Shown piece after piece: positions 34,895-44,474 of a stretch of 64,000 nt of DNA. How positions within the stretch are numbered: the first letter of the stretch is position 1; every line of letters begins with the position of its first letter. Below the pieces are notes generated by a model, which was not told where the DNA came from, made no database searches, and was given only the letters and a program-made list of their open reading frames with translations. The DNA lies in assembly GCA_963669435.1 (NCBI GenBank), contig OY770025.1, positions 620,001-684,000 of the forward strand, given 5' to 3'. Made by a program: the position numbers and the translations under genes. This stretch comes from CALJFL01 sp963669435. GTDB taxonomy: Bacteria > Pseudomonadota > Gammaproteobacteria > Pseudomonadales > Halieaceae.

Positions 34895-35977
34895 TTACTC
34901 CGCGAGGGCGGCCAACAGATCGGCCTGGTGCTCCTGCCTCAGGGGACCGACCACCGCGTCCAGGTCACCTTCCATCACCTCGGCCAATTTATACAGGGTC
35001 AGGTTAATGCGATGGTCAGTAATACGACCCTGGGGAAAGTTATAGGTACGAATGCGATCTGAACGGTCACCAGTACCCACCAGGTTACGCCGTTCCTCTG
35101 CCTGTTCTGCCGCCTGTTTATCCTGCGCGCTGGTCAGCAGCTTCGCCTGTAGCAGGGACATGGCGCGGGCGCGATTTTTGTGTTGTGAACGCTCGTCCTG
35201 GCATTCGACCACGATACCCGTCGGCAGGTGGGTCAGGCGTACCGCCGAATCGGTCTTGTTCACGTGCTGCCCACCCGCGCCCGAGGCGCGGTACGTATCC
35301 ACTCGCAGATCGGCCTTGTTGATCTCGATTTCGTCGACCTCCTCTGCCTCGGGCATGACCGCCACGGTGCAGGCAGAGGTATGTATGCGGCCCTGGGACT
35401 CTGTCTCCGGAACGCGCTGTACACGATGAGCACCGGACTCGAATTTCAGGAAGGCGTAAACGTCCCTGCCCTCCACCCGGGTGATAATTTCCTTGTAGCC
35501 ACCGTGCTCTCCCGGACGCTCGGAAAGGATCTCCACTTTCCAGTTCTGGCTTTCGGCAAAGCGCGAGTACATGCGAAACAGGTCACCGGAAAAAATGGCC
35601 GCCTCGTCGCCGCCGGTTCCCGCGCGTATTTCGAGGAACACGTTATGTGAATCACGCGCATCTCGTGGCAACAGCAGTGTCTGCAATTCGGTTTCCAGGG
35701 CCTCCAGGCGCTCGCTGCCGCTGTCGATTTCTTCCTGCGCCATCTCCCGTAAATCAGGGTCGGCGTCACTCAACATGGCCTGGGCTTCCTCGAGATCAGC
35801 TTTCACACCGCTGTAGTCGGCGTAGCACCTGACCACGGTTTCAAGCTCCGAATATTCGCGGGACAGTTCCCGAAAACGCACCTGGTCGGCAATCGTCTCG
35901 CTGTCACCGAGCAACGCGGCAACCTCCTCGTGACGATCTGTCAGGGTTTCCAGTTTGGATAACAGGGAGGCCTTCAT
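34895..35977 (-). CDS. prfA: Peptide chain release factor 1
   Basis: Reads UAA and UAG and triggers peptide release. The 360 residues contain the stop-codon reading tripeptide of the PxT type (Pro190-Glu191-Thr192) and the GGQ motif at 235-237. Its ATG overlaps the hemA TGA by four bases (ATGA). Confidence 0.98.
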   Translation of the reverse strand: MKASLLSKLETLTDRHEEVAALLGDSETIADQVRFRELSREYSELETVVRCYADYSGVKADLEEAQAMLSDADPDLREMAQEEIDSGSERLEALETELQTLLLPRDARDSHNVFLEIRAGTGGDEAAIFSGDLFRMYSRFAESQNWKVEILSERPGEHGGYKEIITRVEGRDVYAFLKFESGAHRVQRVPETESQGRIHTSACTVAVMPEAEEVDEIEINKADLRVDTYRASGAGGQHVNKTDSAVRLTHLPTGIVVECQDERSQHKNRARAMSLLQAKLLTSAQDKQAAEQAEERRNLVGTGDRSDRIRTYNFPQGRITDHRINLTLYKLAEVMEGDLDAVVGPLRQEHQADLLAALAE

Positions 35978-37332
35978 TGCAGGGTTTGACCCTCGGGGTC
36001 AACCGCATCCAGATCCTGGAAGCGCGCGAGTTCGTCTTCGCTATCGGAGCTGGCAGAATCGGCTACATCCTGCAAGCCCAGCAAGCGGCGTGCTTTCTCC
36101 AGCTCCTCCCTACGCCCCTCAATACTCGCACGTTTAAGGCCAGCGGTGGGAGCATGCAGCAACTTGTTGGTGATCCCCCGGGCCAATTGCTCGACCACGT
36201 CCTGGGGCGAGCTACCCCTGGCCAGCGCACTGAGAGCGCGCTGCAGTTCCTGTTCGCGGTAACTATCCGCAAGCGCCCGGTACTCTTTCACCGAGTCCAC
36301 CGCGGCGAGACTGCGAATTTCTTCCTGATATTGGGAAATCCCCGCTTCAATAATTGTGTCGGCCTTGCGTGCCTCACTCTGTCGTTCACGCAGGTTCTGG
36401 TCGACAATCTCGCGCAGGTCATCAACGGTGTACAGGTAAATGTCGCGCAGCTCACCGACCTGCGGTTCGATATCGCGGGGTACGGCAATGTCCACCATCA
36501 ATATCGGTTTGTGCTTGCGCGCACGGATGGCCTGTTCCACGGCACCTTTGCCAAGAATCGGCAGTTGGCTTGCGGTAGAGGTAATGACAATGTCTGCGTC
36601 CAGCAATTGCTCCGGGATTTCAGCCAGCAATACCGCCTCGGCGGCAAATTTTTGCGCTACTTCCCTGGCGCGACCCAGGGTGCGATTGGCGATCACGATT
36701 TGCTTTACGCCCGCGTCCACCAGGTGCCGGGTTACCAGTTCAATCGTTTCGCCGGCGCCCACCAATAAGGCGCGACACTGACCCAGGTCAGAAAATAGAT
36801 GGCGCGCGGTATCCACCGCAGCGTAAGCCACCGACACGGGGTTTTCTCCAATGGCAGTATCGGTGCGCACCTTCTTAGCAATGGAAAATATGCGCGGGAA
36901 CAGACGTCCCAGTTCGGTACCCACGGCATGGGACTCCACCGCTACGGCATAGGCCGATTTCATCTGGCCCAGTATCTGCGGTTCCCCGAGAATCATCGAA
37001 TCCAGCCCCGCAGCGACCTGGATAATGTGTTGCATCGCGGCGGTTGACTCGTAGTGGTAAGCGGACTCTCGTAGCTCGGGCGCTGAAAGATGGTGATAGT
37101 TGGCCATCCAATCGACCATTTCACGGGCCTTGTCGGCCAGATCAACCCCCTGGGGCACCACCGCGTACACCTCGGTGCGGTTACAGGTGGAGAGGATCAC
37201 CGCCTCGTCTACCTTATTGCTTGCCAGCGCATCTATCAGGGCCTCATTCACCTGCTCGGGAGCAAAGGCCACGCGCTCGCGTACCTCGATCGCCGCCGAG
37301 TTGTGATTGATGCCTAGCGCTAACAGGTTCAT
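35974..37332 (-). CDS. hemA: Glutamyl-tRNA reductase
   Basis: First committed enzyme of C5 tetrapyrrole synthesis: reduces Glu-tRNA(Glu) with NADPH. The 452 residues have GINHNSA at the N terminus, the nucleophile Cys50 in STCNRTEVYA, the NADPH-binding VGAGETIELVTRHL and a C-terminal dimerisation helix. It leads the hemA-prfA-prmC-moeB unit and is divergent from the TPR lipoprotein gene. Confidence 0.97.
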   Translation of the reverse strand: MNLLALGINHNSAAIEVRERVAFAPEQVNEALIDALASNKVDEAVILSTCNRTEVYAVVPQGVDLADKAREMVDWMANYHHLSAPELRESAYHYESTAAMQHIIQVAAGLDSMILGEPQILGQMKSAYAVAVESHAVGTELGRLFPRIFSIAKKVRTDTAIGENPVSVAYAAVDTARHLFSDLGQCRALLVGAGETIELVTRHLVDAGVKQIVIANRTLGRAREVAQKFAAEAVLLAEIPEQLLDADIVITSTASQLPILGKGAVEQAIRARKHKPILMVDIAVPRDIEPQVGELRDIYLYTVDDLREIVDQNLRERQSEARKADTIIEAGISQYQEEIRSLAAVDSVKEYRALADSYREQELQRALSALARGSSPQDVVEQLARGITNKLLHAPTAGLKRASIEGRREELEKARRLLGLQDVADSASSDSEDELARFQDLDAVDPEGQTLQ

Positions 37333-37512
37333 GCCTAGCAGTTCTCTCCAGTGATCTTGAACGCCTTTCAGTCACACCCGTGCCGAAGGTCGCGCAAGAT
37401 AGCACAGTTTGCGAAAAATATTATGGATTTTAACAAGTTAGGCGGGAAAAGATACGGGCGGATTCGGCGCGCCGGGGGAACTGTCGGGCGCGCCCGCAGT
37501 CCACTTAATATG

Positions 37513-37555
37513 GGTTTAAGCCCCTTACTGTATATAGGTTTAACCGCCCTACTGT
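37513..37555. repeat. Tandem direct repeats between hemA and the TPR lipoprotein gene
   Basis: A 19-base unit beginning GGTTTAA and ending ACTGT occurs at 37513-37531 and 37537-37555, with 16 of 19 positions identical and a 24-base period. The copies lie 46 bases upstream of the plus-strand gene. The spacer contains TATATA (37531-37536). They may be paired binding sites for a regulator of one or both divergent genes. Nothing else was seen in the 268-base gap. Confidence 0.5.
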
Positions 37556-37600
37556 GTCATTATTACTTTCAGTCAGCAGGATTTTGCCCTTCGCGCCACC

Positions 37601-39337
37601 ATGTACCGCACGCATCTAATAGCAATCGTCTTTCCGTTCCTCGCCTGGTCCTGCGCGAGCACGCCCGATACGACGCAGATTGCCCCGGCTTCCGAGCCCG
37701 AGGTGCCCGCAGCAGAGGCAGCACCCGAGCTGCCTGAACGCGCCATTCCGGACGAGAGTCTTTACCCGCTGCTGGTCGCTGAATTCGCGTTGCGACGCCG
37801 CGCCTACGATGTCGCCCTGGACCAGTATATGGAGCAGGCCGAGATACTAAACGACAAGGGCGTCAGCGCGCACACCACCCGACTCGCACAGTTCATGCAA
37901 CGCGAGCCAGAGGCACTGGCCGCAGCACAACTGTGGGTAGAGCTGGAACCCGATAATCTGGAGGCCAATAACACCCTGGCGACCCTGCTCGTACGCCGAG
38001 GCCGAACTGTTGAAGCTGTACCCTACGTCGCGGTTGTCGCACGCAGTGGCGCGGATACCAGTTTCCCGATGTTGCTTAACGGATTTCGCCAACTGGACCC
38101 GGAGCAGCAAACGGCTTTGGTTGGCAGCATCAACGAGTTGGCCTCGGAATTCCCCGATGACCCGCAACTGCTACTCACCCAGGCTTTGATTCACGAGGAA
38201 CTAAAACAGCCTGAACTGGCCCTGGAGAAACTGGATCAGCTGTTTGAGATAGACCCCTACCAGCAGCAGGCGGTACTGTTGCAGGCCAAGTTATTGGTCG
38301 ACACGGGTGCCAAAGATCCGTTCAAGCGCATGCGCGCGGCACTGGAGGAAAAACCGGACGACAGCCGTATGCGCCTGCAATACGCACGACTGCTGACTCG
38401 CGAAGATATGGACGCTGCCAGAAAGCAGTTCGAAATATTATCCGCCCAGAACCCGGAAGACGCGGATCTGCTGTTTTCGCTGGCCCTGATCAACCGTGAG
38501 ACCGGAGACCCCCTTGCCGCCAAGGCCTATCTGCAGAAGCTCCTGGAGTTGGGGGAGCGCGAAGACGAGGCGCATTACTACCTGGGGCGCATCGCCGAGG
38601 ACCAGGATAACCCGCAGCTGGCCATCGACCATTATATGCGTGTCGAAGAAGGCCGGGACTTTCTGAGCGCGAGCAATCGTATCGGACAAATCCTGCTGGG
38701 ACAGGGCGAGCTGGAAAAGAGCCAGCAATACTTCAATGCCCTGCGCGAGCGTCGCCCGGAGCAGCGCGAGCCACTGTATGGATTGGAAGCAGAGCTACTC
38801 AATAGCTCGGAGCTTTGGGATGCCAGCCTGTCGGTTCTCAACCAGGGTCTGAACGAGTTTCCCGACTCCGCCAGTCTGCTTTACAGCCGCTCCATGCTCG
38901 GTGAGGAGTTGGGGAACCTGCGCATGATGGAAGACGACCTGCGCGCAATCCTGGAGAAGGATCCCAACAATGCTACCGCGCTCAATGCCCTTGGTTATAC
39001 GTTGGCCAATCGCACCGACAGGTACGTGGAAGCAAGGAGCCTGATAGCACACGCGCTTACTCTGCAGCCTAATGATCCCGCCATCCTGGATAGCATGGGC
39101 TGGGTGCTCTATAGGCAGGGGCACTATGAGGAAAGCTTGAAGTATCTGCGGCAGGCCTACGCCAAGTTCCCGGACCCCGAGGTCGCGGCCCACCTGGGCG
39201 AAGTGCTGTGGGTCATGGGTGAGCGTGAAGCGGCAATGGATATCTGGGATTCAGCCTTACTTGAAAACCCTGAGCACGCAGTACTGGCCGCGACCATCAA
39301 GCGGCTGGGGGTCACCGAGCTGGAATCCCGGCACTAG
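37601..39337 (+). CDS. TPR-repeat outer-membrane lipoprotein
   Basis: 578-residue protein with a short signal sequence ending near LAWSCAS, where Cys18 could be lipidated, a low-complexity Ala/Glu/Pro linker and then many tetratricopeptide repeats. The clearest are in the C-terminal half, for example NATALNALGYTLANRTDRYVEA and PAILDSMGWVLYRQGHYEES. This gene is commonly found just upstream of lolB in Pseudomonas relatives. The role is probably envelope assembly or scaffolding, but I know of no defined function. Confidence 0.82.
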   Translation: MYRTHLIAIVFPFLAWSCASTPDTTQIAPASEPEVPAAEAAPELPERAIPDESLYPLLVAEFALRRRAYDVALDQYMEQAEILNDKGVSAHTTRLAQFMQREPEALAAAQLWVELEPDNLEANNTLATLLVRRGRTVEAVPYVAVVARSGADTSFPMLLNGFRQLDPEQQTALVGSINELASEFPDDPQLLLTQALIHEELKQPELALEKLDQLFEIDPYQQQAVLLQAKLLVDTGAKDPFKRMRAALEEKPDDSRMRLQYARLLTREDMDAARKQFEILSAQNPEDADLLFSLALINRETGDPLAAKAYLQKLLELGEREDEAHYYLGRIAEDQDNPQLAIDHYMRVEEGRDFLSASNRIGQILLGQGELEKSQQYFNALRERRPEQREPLYGLEAELLNSSELWDASLSVLNQGLNEFPDSASLLYSRSMLGEELGNLRMMEDDLRAILEKDPNNATALNALGYTLANRTDRYVEARSLIAHALTLQPNDPAILDSMGWVLYRQGHYEESLKYLRQAYAKFPDPEVAAHLGEVLWVMGEREAAMDIWDSALLENPEHAVLAATIKRLGVTELESRH

Positions 39338-39356
39338 GGCACCTCTGATTAATCCC

Positions 39357-39977
39357 ATGGCACCTCTGGCTTCCAGGCAACTGCGTGTAGCGGCGATCGT
39401 ACTGGTCAGCCTGGTTGTCATCGGCTGTGCCAGTCAACCCACTACCGGGCCAACTTTCACCTCCTGGCAGCAACAACGCCCGGCGCTCCTCGCGGTTAAG
39501 GCCTGGCAGGCCGAAGGAAAAATTAACCTGCGTTCGGCAGTGCAGTCTGAATCAGCAAGTCTGGACTGGGACCAGGACGATCAGGTGAGCGAACTGCGAC
39601 TCAGCGGGCCCTGGGGTGCCGGGGCCACGACGATCCGCGCAACAGGCAACCTTGTGCAGATCGATCAGGGTGGGCAGATCGAGACCATCGATATCTCGAC
39701 ACCGGACGCCATCAAGCGACATACCGGCTGGGACCTACCCGTGCACGAGTTAGCTCATTGGCTTCGCGGATTACCCTTTGCCGAGACGCCAGACCGCGGC
39801 ACCATCGAACAAGACAACTGGCTGCAGGAGTTCCGCGAAAATGGCTGGATCGTGTCGTACCAGGAGTTCGGCCAATTCGAAGGGTTCACCTTGCCTGTGC
39901 GCATAACCATCGAGCGTGGGGATAATCGCGCGAAGATTGTGTTACGCGACTGGAAGCTGGCGGTGCCCGTGCCATGA
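39357..39977 (+). CDS. lolB: Outer-membrane lipoprotein receptor LolB
   Basis: Receives lipoproteins from LolA and inserts them into the outer membrane; itself a lipoprotein. The ATG at 39357 gives 206 residues with lipobox VIGC and Cys24. The mature protein has the LolB pattern WQAEGKINLRSAVQSESASL and VHELAHWLRGLPF. Its stop overlaps ispE (ATGA). Confidence 0.92.
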   Translation: MAPLASRQLRVAAIVLVSLVVIGCASQPTTGPTFTSWQQQRPALLAVKAWQAEGKINLRSAVQSESASLDWDQDDQVSELRLSGPWGAGATTIRATGNLVQIDQGGQIETIDISTPDAIKRHTGWDLPVHELAHWLRGLPFAETPDRGTIEQDNWLQEFRENGWIVSYQEFGQFEGFTLPVRITIERGDNRAKIVLRDWKLAVPVP

Positions 39978-40810
39978 CCACCCTGACCGCGATGGCGCCG
40001 GCCAAGCTCAACCTGTTCCTGCACATAACCGGCCGCCGCAAGGACGGCTACCACACACTGCAAACCGTGTTTCAGCTGCTGGATTGGGGCGATACGCTGC
40101 AATTCGAGAGCAACAACTCGGGTGAGGTAACGCTGGAGGGGCCGGACCTGGGATTCGAAACCAAAGACAACCTGATCCTCGCTGCCGCCCGGCGGATACA
40201 GCAGCCCGGACTGGGTGCCCACATTCGACTACAAAAATGCGTGCCAATGGGTGGCGGTCTGGGCGGTGGCAGCTCCGATGCTGCGACCACATTATTGGCG
40301 CTAAATCGCTTGTGGGACTTACAGTTAACCGCCACCCAGTTGCTGGACATCGGCCTGGAGTTGGGGGCCGATGTGCCTGTTTTTATCGCCGGCTACAGCG
40401 CCTGGGCAGAGGGTATTGGCGAGGTGCTGACACCCGTCGATCTACCCCCCCGCTGGTACCTGGTAATATTCCCGCAAACCCCCGTAAACACTGGGGAAAT
40501 ATTTTCCCAGGGACAATTGACACGGGACACCCCTGCCATCACAATAGCGGCCTTTTTTGAGGGGCACTCCCGAAATGACTGCCAGGACGTGGTCGCCAGA
40601 CTCTATCCGGAGATTGGTAAGGCACTGAAATGGTTAGAAAATTTCGCTGAGCCCAGGCTGACAGGAACAGGCGCTTGCGTATTTGCGGCCTTTGACAGCC
40701 AGGCGGAGGCCGAGTCCATCCGCGACCAGGTTCCGGCGCCTTGGAGCGCAGTGGTCGCGCAGGGTGTCAACAGGTCACCGGCACTCGCACAACTAGCTCT
40801 GCCCAAATAG
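39974..40810 (+). CDS. ispE: 4-diphosphocytidyl-2-C-methyl-D-erythritol kinase
   Basis: GHMP kinase of the MEP isoprenoid pathway. The 278 residues have catalytic Lys11 (APAKLNLFL) and Asp133 (LGADVPVF) and the ATP loop PMGGGLGGGSSDAA (91-104). It is coupled to lolB and followed after 5 bases by tRNA-Gln, an order conserved in many gammaproteobacteria. Confidence 0.97.
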   Translation: MTTLTAMAPAKLNLFLHITGRRKDGYHTLQTVFQLLDWGDTLQFESNNSGEVTLEGPDLGFETKDNLILAAARRIQQPGLGAHIRLQKCVPMGGGLGGGSSDAATTLLALNRLWDLQLTATQLLDIGLELGADVPVFIAGYSAWAEGIGEVLTPVDLPPRWYLVIFPQTPVNTGEIFSQGQLTRDTPAITIAAFFEGHSRNDCQDVVARLYPEIGKALKWLENFAEPRLTGTGACVFAAFDSQAEAESIRDQVPAPWSAVVAQGVNRSPALAQLALPK

Positions 40811-40815
40811 ATTAT

Positions 40816-40890
40816 TGGGGTGTCGCCAAGCGGCAAGGCACCGGGTTTTGATCCCGGCATTCGCAGGTTCGAATCCTGCCACCCCAGCCA
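40816..40890 (+). tRNA. tRNA-Gln (anticodon TTG)
   Basis: A complete 75-base cloverleaf including an encoded CCA. The acceptor stem is TGGGGTG paired with CACCCCA, the anticodon stem is CCGGG/CCCGG with TTG at 40848-40850, and the T loop is GGTTCGAATCC. It begins 5 bases after the ispE stop, so it must be processed from the lolB-ispE transcript or have a promoter within ispE. Confidence 0.97.
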
Positions 40891-40900
40891 TATTGATAGT

Positions 40901-40935
40901 GGGTGCCACCTGCGAGAACGGGTGACACCCCTTTT
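40901..40935 (+). terminator. Probable intrinsic terminator after tRNA-Gln
   Basis: GGGTGCCACC (40901-40910) pairs with GGTGACACCC (40921-40930) with one mismatch in ten, around a 10-base loop, followed by CTTTTG. It would end or attenuate the lolB-ispE-tRNA transcript before prs. The T run is only four long, so termination may be partial. Confidence 0.55.
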
Positions 40936-40977
40936 GTATGTAAGAGATTTACAGCCAAGGCCATAAGGTACAGCGCA

Positions 40978-41925
40978 GTGTCCTCAAAATTGATGGTATT
41001 TACGGGTAATGCAAACCCCGAGCTGGCCCACAAGGTAGCCAGCCGTCTGTATCTTTCCATTGGCAAGGCCAATGTGGGCAAGTTCAGCGATGGTGAAATC
41101 GCCGTTGAGCTGAACGAAAACGTACGCGGCAAAGACGTGTTCGTACTGCAGTCGACCTGTGCACCGACTAACGACAGCCTGATGGAGCTGATCGTGATGA
41201 TCGACGCACTGCGTCGCGCGTCGGCCACACGCATTACCGCAGTAGTACCGTACTTCGGTTATGCCCGACAGGATAGACGGGTACGTTCAGCCCGGGTGCC
41301 GATTACCGCGAAGATCGTAGCGGACATGCTCGACGCAGTGGGTGTAGACCGGGTGCTGACTGTGGACCTGCACGCTGAACAAATACAGGGCTTTTTTGCC
41401 TGTCCGGTGGACAACGTGTACGGGTCTCCGGTACTGAACGACGATATCGTCGCATGCAACTATGATGACCTGATGGTGGTCTCGCCGGATATTGGCGGCG
41501 TGGTAAGGGCAAGGGCGATTGCCAAGCAATTGGATGACGCGGACCTGGCTATCATCGATAAGCGCCGCGCCAGGGCGAACGAATCGCAGGTGATGAACCT
41601 GATTGGTGAGGTCGATGGCCGCACCTGCCTGTTGGTAGACGACATGGTCGATACCGCCGGCACACTGTGTAAAGCTGCCGACGCGCTGAAAGAGCGTGGG
41701 GCAACCAAGGTTGTAGCCTACTGCACGCATCCCGTGCTGTCAGGCCGCGCCCTGGACAATATCAGGGAATCCCAGCTCGATGAGTTGGTGGTAACCGACA
41801 CGATTCCTCTAAGCGATGAGGCGAAGGCGATCGAACAGATCCGTCAACTCACCATCGCCGACCTGCTGGCAGAGTCTATCCGCCGCGTGTCGAATGAGGA
41901 ATCCATTAGCGCGCTGTTCGTATAG
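40978..41925 (+). CDS. prs: Ribose-phosphate pyrophosphokinase
   Basis: Makes PRPP from ribose 5-phosphate and ATP for nucleotide, histidine and NAD synthesis. I start at GTG 40978, nine bases after AAGG, which gives 315 residues and aligns with the usual N terminus (SSKLMVFTGNANPELA). Motifs are FSDGEIAVELNENVRG, YARQDRR, DLHAEQIQGFF and the PRPP loop LVDDMVDTAGT. It serves hisG in this same window. Confidence 0.96.
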   Translation: MSSKLMVFTGNANPELAHKVASRLYLSIGKANVGKFSDGEIAVELNENVRGKDVFVLQSTCAPTNDSLMELIVMIDALRRASATRITAVVPYFGYARQDRRVRSARVPITAKIVADMLDAVGVDRVLTVDLHAEQIQGFFACPVDNVYGSPVLNDDIVACNYDDLMVVSPDIGGVVRARAIAKQLDDADLAIIDKRRARANESQVMNLIGEVDGRTCLLVDDMVDTAGTLCKAADALKERGATKVVAYCTHPVLSGRALDNIRESQLDELVVTDTIPLSDEAKAIEQIRQLTIADLLAESIRRVSNEESISALFV

Positions 41926-41955
41926 CTTTTTATACAAACAGTGTTTATTGCAATC

Positions 41956-41986
41956 CACTACTGCGCCGGTCGCAAGTGCCGTAGTG
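41956..41986 (+). promoter_or_regulatory. Stem-loop in the rplY leader
   Basis: CACTACTGC and GCCGTAGTG pair with one mismatch in nine around a 13-base loop, between prs and rplY and upstream of the AAAGGAG ribosome site. There is no T run, so it is more likely a leader element or processing site than a terminator. Confidence 0.35.
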
Positions 41987-42008
41987 CCTAATCAAAGGAG
42001 TCACGACC

Positions 42009-42689
42009 ATGTCTGACCAATTTGAAATTATCGCCGAGCCGCGTGAGGATGTAGGGAAAGGTGCGAGCCGCCGCCTGCGTCGTCTCGCCAACCTGGTACC
42101 CGCCATCATCTACGGTGGTGAGGATGCCCCACAAAACCTGACCCTGGTACGCAAAGACCTGGAAAAGGCCCTCGAGAACGAAGCGTTTTATTCCCAGGTG
42201 CTGACCATCAAAGTCGGCAAGGATTCGCAACAGGCAATCCTCAAAGACCTGCAGCGTCACCCGGCCAAGAACGCCGTAATGCACGCGGACTTTTTGCGCG
42301 TAGACGCCAAGACCCTGGTTAAGGTAACTGTACCTATCCACTTCATCAACGAAGAGACGGCAGTTGGTGTGAAGATGGAAGGTGGCATGGTCCAGCACCA
42401 GGTTACCGAGGTCGAGATACAGTGTCTGCCCGCCGACATTCCCGAGTACCTGGAACTGGATATGCAGGAAGTGACCATCGGCCAGATCGTTCACCTTTCT
42501 GAGATCAAACTTCCAGAAGGTGTTACTTCTACTGCCCTGGCTCTCGGTGAAGACCACGACCTCGCTGTGGCCTCGATCATCGCTCCGAAAGGTGGCGCTG
42601 ATGAAGATGAGGAACTGGAAGCTGCTGCGGACGACGCCGAAGCTGAAGGTGATGACGGCGCAGCCGAGGAAGGCGACAGCGAGGAGTAA
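42009..42689 (+). CDS. rplY: 50S ribosomal protein L25, CTC/TL5 form
   Basis: Binds 5S rRNA. At 226 residues this is the two-domain general-stress (CTC/TL5) form: an N-terminal L25 domain (about 1-95) and a C-terminal beta domain (about 100-190), then a strongly acidic tail rich in Glu, Asp and Ala. AAAGGAG precedes the ATG by 8 bases. It is followed by pth, as usual. Confidence 0.96.
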   Translation: MSDQFEIIAEPREDVGKGASRRLRRLANLVPAIIYGGEDAPQNLTLVRKDLEKALENEAFYSQVLTIKVGKDSQQAILKDLQRHPAKNAVMHADFLRVDAKTLVKVTVPIHFINEETAVGVKMEGGMVQHQVTEVEIQCLPADIPEYLELDMQEVTIGQIVHLSEIKLPEGVTSTALALGEDHDLAVASIIAPKGGADEDEELEAAADDAEAEGDDGAAEEGDSEE

Positions 42690-42715
42690 TACCCTCGCTG
42701 CACGCGTGACCTGCG

Positions 42716-43306
42716 TTGACAGCAATCATCAAACTCATTGTTGGATTAGGGAACCCCGGTGGCGACTACCGGGGCACCCGCCACAATGCGGGTGCAGATT
42801 TCGTCGAGGAACTGGCCAGGCAATGCAATGCACCGTTACAGGCGGATTCCAAGTTCTATGGTATGACCGGTCGGGCGACCCTGTCCGGGCATGACCTGCG
42901 CCTGCTCATTCCCACCACCTTCATGAATCGCTCCGGCCAGGCGGTTGCGGCCATGGCCAGCTTTTACAAGGTAGCCCCCGAGGAAATCCTCATTGCTCAC
43001 GATGAGCTGGATATACCGCCGGGTACGGCCCGCTTCAAGCAAGGTGGTGGACATGGCGGACACAACGGTCTGCGAGATATCGTGCCGGCTCTGGGAAACA
43101 GCAATAACTTTCATCGCCTGCGTTTGGGTATTGGGCACCCGGGGCATGCCTCCAAGGTCACCGGATACGTATTGGGAAAACCCTCCCAGGTCGACCGGAC
43201 GCGAATTGATGCCAGCATAGACGAGGCAGTATCCGCCCTGCCCTTGTTACTCGACGGTGACGCCACCAAGGCCATGACGCAACTACACAGTTTCAGCGCG
43301 GCCTGA
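42716..43306 (+). CDS. pth: Peptidyl-tRNA hydrolase
   Basis: Frees tRNA from peptidyl-tRNA drop-off products. The 196 residues have LIVGLGNPGGDYRGTRHNAG with Asn13 and catalytic His23, and AHDELDIPPG with the catalytic Asp. The start appears to be TTG at 42716, with no clear Shine-Dalgarno sequence and no ATG before the conserved region. It sits between rplY and ychF. Confidence 0.96.
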   Translation: MTAIIKLIVGLGNPGGDYRGTRHNAGADFVEELARQCNAPLQADSKFYGMTGRATLSGHDLRLLIPTTFMNRSGQAVAAMASFYKVAPEEILIAHDELDIPPGTARFKQGGGHGGHNGLRDIVPALGNSNNFHRLRLGIGHPGHASKVTGYVLGKPSQVDRTRIDASIDEAVSALPLLLDGDATKAMTQLHSFSAA

Positions 43307-43331
43307 ACGACCAAGCACATAGGATAGATTC

Positions 43332-44426
43332 ATGGGATTTAACTGCGGTATTGTCGGCCTGCCCAACGTGGGCAAGTCCACCTTGTTCAACGCGCTTACC
43401 AAGGCAGGTATCGACGCAGAGAACTTCCCCTTCTGCACGATTGAGCCAAACGCCGGTATCGTACCCATTCCCGACCCCCGGCAGAGCAAGATTTCCGCCA
43501 TCGTAAAGCCGCAGAAAGAGATAGCGACCACCATGGAATTCGTCGACATCGCCGGACTGGTTGCAGGCGCCTCCAAAGGTGAAGGTCTGGGCAACCAGTT
43601 TCTGGCCAATATCCGCGAAACCGACGCTATCGCTCACGTGGTTCGCTGCTTCGAGGATGACAACGTTATCCACGTGGCCAATCGCATCGACCCCAAGGGC
43701 GACATCGAGGTCATCAATACCGAACTGGCGCTTGCGGACCTGGAAAGCTGTGAGAAGCAGTTGCAAAAGGTCGTACGCACTGCCAAGGGCGGCGACAAAG
43801 AAGCCATCGCTATGAAGGCGCTGCTGGAAAACAAACTGATCCCGCACCTTAACGAGGCGTTACCGGTACGAGCACTGGACCTGGACGACAACGAACATGC
43901 GCTGGCACGACAGCTGTTTCTGCTGACCTCAAAGCCAACCATGTACATTGCCAATGTCGATGAGGACGGTTTCGAAAACAATCCGCACCTGGATGTTGTA
44001 CAGGCTATCGCCGCCGCAGAAAATGCCGGTGTGGTGACTATCTGCAATAAACTGGAGTCTGAAATTGTAGAACTCGATGACGAAGAACGCCTGGAGTTTT
44101 TACAGGAAATGGGCATGGATGAGCCCGGCCTGGATAAGGTTATTCGCGCGGGCTACGAGCTACTGAACCTGCACACCTATTTCACCGCCGGTGAGAAAGA
44201 GGTGCGCGCATGGACTGTAAAAGTGGGTGCCACGGCACCGGAAGCCGCGGGTGTCATCCATACCGATTTCCAGAAGGGATTTATCCGCGCCGAAGTTGTC
44301 AGCTACGATGACTTCATCGCCAACAATGGCGAACAGGGTGCAAAGGATGCCGGACGATGGCGCCTGGAAGGAAAGGAGTACGTGGTGCAGGACGGGGACG
44401 TCATTCACTTCCGCTTTAATGTCTAG
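43332..44426 (+). CDS. ychF: Redox-regulated ATPase YchF (OLA1 family)
   Basis: Obg-related P-loop protein that prefers ATP and binds ribosomes. The 364 residues contain the P-loop GLPNVGKST (8-16), DIAGLVAGASKGEGLGN, the NKL motif replacing NKxD, and a C-terminal TGS domain (FFTAG-like YFTAGEKEVRAWTV). It ends the rplY-pth-ychF run. Confidence 0.97.
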   Translation: MGFNCGIVGLPNVGKSTLFNALTKAGIDAENFPFCTIEPNAGIVPIPDPRQSKISAIVKPQKEIATTMEFVDIAGLVAGASKGEGLGNQFLANIRETDAIAHVVRCFEDDNVIHVANRIDPKGDIEVINTELALADLESCEKQLQKVVRTAKGGDKEAIAMKALLENKLIPHLNEALPVRALDLDDNEHALARQLFLLTSKPTMYIANVDEDGFENNPHLDVVQAIAAAENAGVVTICNKLESEIVELDDEERLEFLQEMGMDEPGLDKVIRAGYELLNLHTYFTAGEKEVRAWTVKVGATAPEAAGVIHTDFQKGFIRAEVVSYDDFIANNGEQGAKDAGRWRLEGKEYVVQDGDVIHFRFNV

Positions 44427-44474
44427 GCCTGAGGAATAGCAGCTGACCTGGCAACTAAGCAACCAGGCAGGGCA

